A stretch of 37,004 nucleotides of DNA from Candidatus Saccharimonadota bacterium. Lineage in GTDB: Bacteria > Patescibacteriota > Saccharimonadia > Saccharimonadales > UBA4665. The DNA lies in contig JAGQNR010000008.1 in NCBI GenBank assembly GCA_020427985.1, positions 1 to 37,004 on the forward strand, written 5' to 3'. Position numbers and translations under genes: made by a program. The notes under the pieces were generated by a model. The model saw nothing but the letters and a program-made list of their open reading frames with translations. It did no database searches and had not been told where the DNA came from. Of this stretch, positions 35,001 to 37,004 are shown piece after piece. Within the stretch, counting starts at the first letter, position 1. Every line of letters starts with the position of its first letter.

Positions 35001-35731
35001 TCGTGGGCATCTTGGTCGGCATGACGCAAATAGTGCGCATCGCAGGTCAGCGCAACCGGTATATCCAATTCTTCGCTCAGCTGAAACACTCCGTCATTGA
35101 CCCGTTTTTGCTCTGGACTATGACTTGGCGCATCAGGGTGACCGTGGTCTTGAATTTCTAGGTAATAACGGTCGCCAAAGACACTTTTATACCAGGTTGC
35201 GACCTCTTTGGCCTTGGCATAGTCATCGTTTTTAAGTGCATCACCAATCTCACCACCCAAACAGGCGCTGAGTGCAATGATGCCCTCGTTATACTTCTCA
35301 AGCAAATCGTGGTCAACACGCGGAAAATAGTAAAAACCATCGAGATTTGCTCGCGTACTTAATTGCATTAGGTTTTGATAACCCTTGTCATTCATGGCTA
35401 GCAATATCAGATGGTATCGATTTTTGTCTTTTTGTGGATCTTTGTCAGTGTGTTTACGAGCCGCCACATAGGTCTCGATACCGATAATGGGCTTAACGTC
35501 ATTATCTTTGCACTCTTTGTAGAACTCAATCGTACCGCTCAGTGTACCATGATCGGTCATAGCGACTGCTTCCATCCCTGTTTCATTGGCAAACTTCACT
35601 AGTTCGGGGATCTTGGTCAGCCCGTCTAGTAGACTAAACTGGGTGTGGTTATGGAGGTGCACATAATCAGACGTCTGCAGTTTCTTTGCAGGCTTTGCGC
35701 CAGACTTAGCATCAGCGGACTTAGCTGCCAT
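32033..35731 (-). CDS. dnaE: DNA polymerase III alpha subunit
   Basis: DnaE is the replicative polymerase. The 1232-residue protein has a PHP domain, the polymerase palm with MPDVDIDIQD (two catalytic Asp) and GRGSAAGSIISYAL, YQEQFMQISKDWCGFTGGQA, a tandem helix-hairpin-helix and a C-terminal OB fold (IASIKTAHDGKQVVVGGAIT). All nine PHP metal-binding positions known from active DnaE1 PHP domains appear present: His25, His27, Asp36, His61, Glu86, His107, Cys157, Asp231, His233. A proofreading exonuclease in this domain is therefore plausible. The start has GAGGGAG 8 nt upstream. Confidence 0.97.
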   Translation of the reverse strand: MAAKSADAKSGAKPAKKLQTSDYVHLHNHTQFSLLDGLTKIPELVKFANETGMEAVAMTDHGTLSGTIEFYKECKDNDVKPIIGIETYVAARKHTDKDPQKDKNRYHLILLAMNDKGYQNLMQLSTRANLDGFYYFPRVDHDLLEKYNEGIIALSACLGGEIGDALKNDDYAKAKEVATWYKSVFGDRYYLEIQDHGHPDAPSHSPEQKRVNDGVFQLSEELDIPVALTCDAHYLRHADQDAHEILLCVGTGAFLSDEKRMSLKDYELHVIPPEELIARWGKTNPEVIITTKAIADRCNVTIKLGHILIPKFPVPDGETEKSYLDSLTYRGLAWRYGTAAEADTTSMTVREAKRYIPKHVLVRAEYELDVIEKMGFNGYFLIIQDFINWGKDKGIVFGPGRGSAAGSIISYALKITELDPLKYDLLFERFLNPDRISMPDVDIDIQDTRRDEVIAYCAEKYGHERVANIVTFGRMFARNAVRDVARVLEVPYGDADRLAKMIPAPVQGRHIPLATSIQQDPDLKREYETNETSKTVIDYAVILEGTVRSHGVHAAGVVIAPDDIVKFVPLEMAQKGVVSTQYPMGPIEELGLLKMDFLGLSNLTIIKNALRIIKRVYGKDIDITTIPLDDQRAYELLARGDTTGVFQLESAGMKRYLRELKPSSFDDIIAMVALYRPGPMQFIDSFIKRKFGQEDITYLHEGMRPALENTYGILVYQEQFMQISKDWCGFTGGQADTLRKAVGKKKIDLMRKMKKEFVDGAVKHSGADAGLAEKFWAQLEEFANYCFNKSHAACYGLIAYQTAYLKAYYPAAFMAALMTSDYDDTDRLSIEISECKKMGIQVLPPDVNESFGEFAVVPGEGELTGRENIRFGMNAVKNVGSGAVEEILRARDTGKFATLDDFVGAVNTRLVNRKAIESLAKAGAFDGFHERTLILHNIDVILAYGQRLQKERSSGQTDLFGGLIDEVANSKPVLHLRPPEARPSPRELLTWERELMGLYLSQQPLESFVTVLEEQTIPIASIKTAHDGKQVVVGGAITDARDILTKKGQKMAFVKIEGMTGEIELILFPSVYQQTLGLWERDRVVIVRGKVNAKDREGNLTDEVKILVDDAREITHEQAAAYQATGKKQRVLKVPKLRTKNSSTPTLDAARESLQQKSAQRLYIRIKDSSDTQLLAQLKALLDSTVGNEEVVLVLGPDAARQPIRLPGRVAASQALQTELETLVGLENVKLQ

Positions 35732-35739
35732 TCGTGTTA

Positions 35740-35766
35740 CTCCCTCTCATCTGTCCCTTCAGTATA
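35740..35766 (-). promoter_or_regulatory. dnaE -10 and Shine-Dalgarno
   Basis: TATACT at 35766-35761 precedes a short leader with GAGGGAG at 35746-35740, 8 nt before ATG 35731. This contrasts with the leaderless genes nearby. Confidence 0.6.
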
Positions 35767-35830
35767 CCGTAAGCATTGCGCGGTAGGCAGTTTCAGTTTT
35801 ACAACAGGAAGAATTCAGTCATAGTCAAGC

Positions 35831-35919
35831 GCTCTCGTGAGCTAAGTCATGAGCTGAACCAACTATGGACAGTTTCACCTGGGACAGAACATACAACAGG
35901 TAACCACTTTACCTGGGAT
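35831..35919. repeat. Intergenic repeats between ytxH and dnaE
   Basis: The 235-bp gap (35732-35966) has no gene. It contains GCTC/GAGC (35831-35842), a GGACAG pair flanking a CACCTG core (35867-35887), a related direct copy TTTCACCTGGGA (35873-35884) versus TTTACCTGGGAT (35908-35919), and a perfect palindrome CAGGTAA/TTACCTG (35897-35903, 35909-35915). Repeated short units like these can be relics of insertion-sequence ends or a regulator site. I cannot assign them. Confidence 0.45.
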
Positions 35920-35966
35920 CACAAGCTATCGCATCGATTGCGCGTTCAATAGCCTAAAAGATGCTT

Positions 35967-36389
35967 CTATTTCTTGAGGTAGTTTCGGAGGTTCTCGACA
36001 GCTCTTGTTGCTTCAGCGATAGCCTTGCGGAGGTCTTTGTCCTCAACTTCGCCTTCGTGCAGACCAGTTAGTGCTTCACGAGCTTTTTCTTTGGCTACTT
36101 TGCCCTTGGACACCGCCTCATCAAGCGCCTTGCTGGCCTTGCCGCTCAAGTCTTTGATCTTACTCGCAGCTTCTGAGAGTGATGCATTGAGCTCTGTGTG
36201 TAGTTGCTTGAGCTCTTTCTCGGCAGCACCATAGGTTTCGCCAGCCTTGACCTTGAGCTCTTCTCGCGTCTCTTTGCCACTCTTTGGCGCTGTCAGTACG
36301 CCTGCGAGATATCCCGCTACCGCTGTAATCGCTGCACCGATCGCTACTTTACCTGCTACATTTTGCTTAGGAGGTTCTTTACGAAACAT
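35967..36389 (-). CDS. YtxH-family protein
   Basis: The 140-residue protein matches YtxH: a hydrophobic N-terminal span with a Gly-rich helix (AAITAVAGYLAGVLTAPKSGKETREEL), then a long Lys/Glu/Ala amphipathic helix. YtxH is a general-stress envelope-associated protein of uncertain role. Its start is 6 nt after the stop of the preceding membrane protein with a possible AAAGG site, so the two form an operon like ytxG-ytxH of Bacillus. Confidence 0.85.
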   Translation of the reverse strand: MFRKEPPKQNVAGKVAIGAAITAVAGYLAGVLTAPKSGKETREELKVKAGETYGAAEKELKQLHTELNASLSEAASKIKDLSGKASKALDEAVSKGKVAKEKAREALTGLHEGEVEDKDLRKAIAEATRAVENLRNYLKK

Positions 36390-36395
36390 ACTACG

Positions 36396-36659
36396 TTAGC
36401 CTTTCTTGTTAACTTTGTTGACTAGTTTGATAAGCTGCGTCATGGTGCGAATCAGGCCAGCCGCTCCAACATTCTGACGAATGGTTGAGACTGTGTTCTC
36501 GGCATTATCTACGAGCTGCTCACCCTTTTCGGCGATACCTCGAAGTATTTTCACTAGTTTGACAATCAATACACCTGCAACAATCGCGACAATCAGTGCG
36601 ATCAGCAACACAACACTCAAAATAATAACCAATATTTGCAATGCTAAATCTGTATCCAT
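36396..36659 (-). CDS. Small membrane protein, YtxG/DUF948-like
   Basis: The 87-residue protein has one long N-terminal hydrophobic span (LALQILVIILSVVLLIALIV), then an amphipathic helix (AEKGEQLVDNAENTVSTIRQ) and a basic end. This is the DUF948 (YtxG) plan, and it sits directly ahead of ytxH, which supports the assignment. Start 36659 follows TATAGT (36671-36666) by 6 nt; the in-frame ATG further upstream lies ahead of this hexamer. Confidence 0.65.
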   Translation of the reverse strand: MDTDLALQILVIILSVVLLIALIVAIVAGVLIVKLVKILRGIAEKGEQLVDNAENTVSTIRQNVGAAGLIRTMTQLIKLVNKVNKKG

Positions 36660-36684
36660 AGCCGTACTATAGCACACCCCTGCC

Positions 36685-36709
36685 GTGAGCAAACAGTGAG
36701 TTTGCTTAC
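36685..36709. terminator. Hairpin at the galU stop codon
   Basis: GTGAGCAAAC (36685-36694) pairs with GTTTGCTTAC (36700-36709) around a 5-base loop, with one G-T pair. It overlaps the galU stop. There is no T-run on the minus strand, so termination of galU is uncertain. Confidence 0.4.
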
Positions 36710-37002
36710 TTTTCTCGTAATCTGTTGGTCAAGTGTTCCCTTAGCAGTGGGCCTAGCTCGGGGTCATTAATACCAAAATCGAAAACGGTCTTTAAATATT
36801 CTAGGGGGTCACCTGTGTCATAAAAGGTTCCATTATGAATTTCGCATCCGTAAAAGTGGGCGCCGTCGTTAATCATAGCTTGCATAATTGGCTGAACCTT
36901 AAATTCATCATCACCAATAAATGTTTCTTGTGCTTTCTCCAGGTAGGTCAAGAAGGTACCTGGCATTAGATAACTACTGACGCTTGCCAAGTCTGACGGC
37001 GC
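36706..37002 (-). CDS. galU: UTP--glucose-1-phosphate uridylyltransferase, C-terminal part
   Basis: GalU makes UDP-glucose for envelope glycans. The 98 visible residues are the C-terminal part, open to the window edge: SDLASVSSYLMPGTFLTYLE, then FKVQPIMQAMINDGAHFYGC, GTFYDTGDPLEYLKTVFDFG and a basic end. The YDTGDP.eYLK segment is characteristic. The N-terminal nucleotide-binding domain lies outside. The gene precedes the ytxG-ytxH pair on the same strand. Confidence 0.9.
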   Translation of the reverse strand, partial: APSDLASVSSYLMPGTFLTYLEKAQETFIGDDEFKVQPIMQAMINDGAHFYGCEIHNGTFYDTGDPLEYLKTVFDFGINDPELGPLLREHLTNRLREK

Positions 37003-37004
37003 GT

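Noticed and set aside
1-37004. CRISPR arrays or an alternative genetic code (TGA as Gly)
   Set aside because: No regularly spaced 25-40 bp repeats are visible. Several genes end cleanly at TGA, and overlapping ATGA junctions work as normal stop/start pairs.

Overview
The window reads as a compact bacterial chromosome segment that most resembles Patescibacteria/CPR, probably a Saccharibacteria (TM7) relative. This assignment is an inference. It rests on a MurT/GatD pair, a PilB-type pilus ATPase, very short intergenic gaps, overlapping genes, several lineage-restricted unknown proteins and an alanine-rich extension on ribosomal protein bL19. The standard code fits, because TGA serves as a normal stop (end of murT, transposase, the gene before rsmD). 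No gene here names the species.

Layout. Positions 1-2465 are a decayed integrative region at the 3' end of a tRNA-Leu(UAG) gene. It holds the end of one large serine recombinase, an internally deleted second recombinase, a Nudix hydrolase and a few tiny ORFs. Two att-like copies suggest two elements inserted one after the other. A minus-strand housekeeping block follows (2671-10458): a 33-residue membrane peptide, rsmD, a zinc phospholipase C/S1-P1-like protein, recG, a frameshifted unknown gene, gatD, murT and tyrS. A class A penicillin-binding protein lies on the plus strand (10621-13614). Next on the minus strand come radA, a membrane-anchored HExxHxxH protein, clpC with a perfect CIRCE operator, two unknown genes and nusA with a terminator hairpin in its leader (to 21368). 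An IS30-family element (about 21514-22590) sits between the divergent promoters of nusA and a small unknown gene, which is followed by an M1 aminopeptidase. Positions 25643-32032 alternate strand: yraN, a small membrane protein, rnhB, a VanZ-like gene, rplS, an unknown gene, pilB, a SpoU methyltransferase and a membrane CAP protein. The window ends on the minus strand with dnaE, ytxH, a ytxG-like gene and the 3' end of galU.

How the genes fit together. Cell-envelope functions recur: MurT/GatD amidates lipid II, the penicillin-binding protein polymerises and crosslinks peptidoglycan, GalU supplies UDP-glucose, and the VanZ-like, CAP and YtxG/H proteins are membrane or surface proteins. PilB would power type IV pili. 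RecG, RadA, RNase HII and DnaE serve replication and repair. TyrS, RsmD, bL19 and SpoU serve translation. ClpC is under apparent HrcA/CIRCE heat-shock control.

The most striking genome-wide signal is transcriptional. At about 17 starts a -10-like hexamer lies only 6-9 nt before the ATG, so the mRNAs should be leaderless or nearly so. Seven other genes (clpC, nusA, dnaE, radA, the penicillin-binding protein gene, the transposase and a small membrane ORF) carry Shine-Dalgarno sequences. I used this spacing to choose several starts. No CRISPR array, rRNA or prophage module was seen. No complete novel defence or biosynthetic system could be supported.
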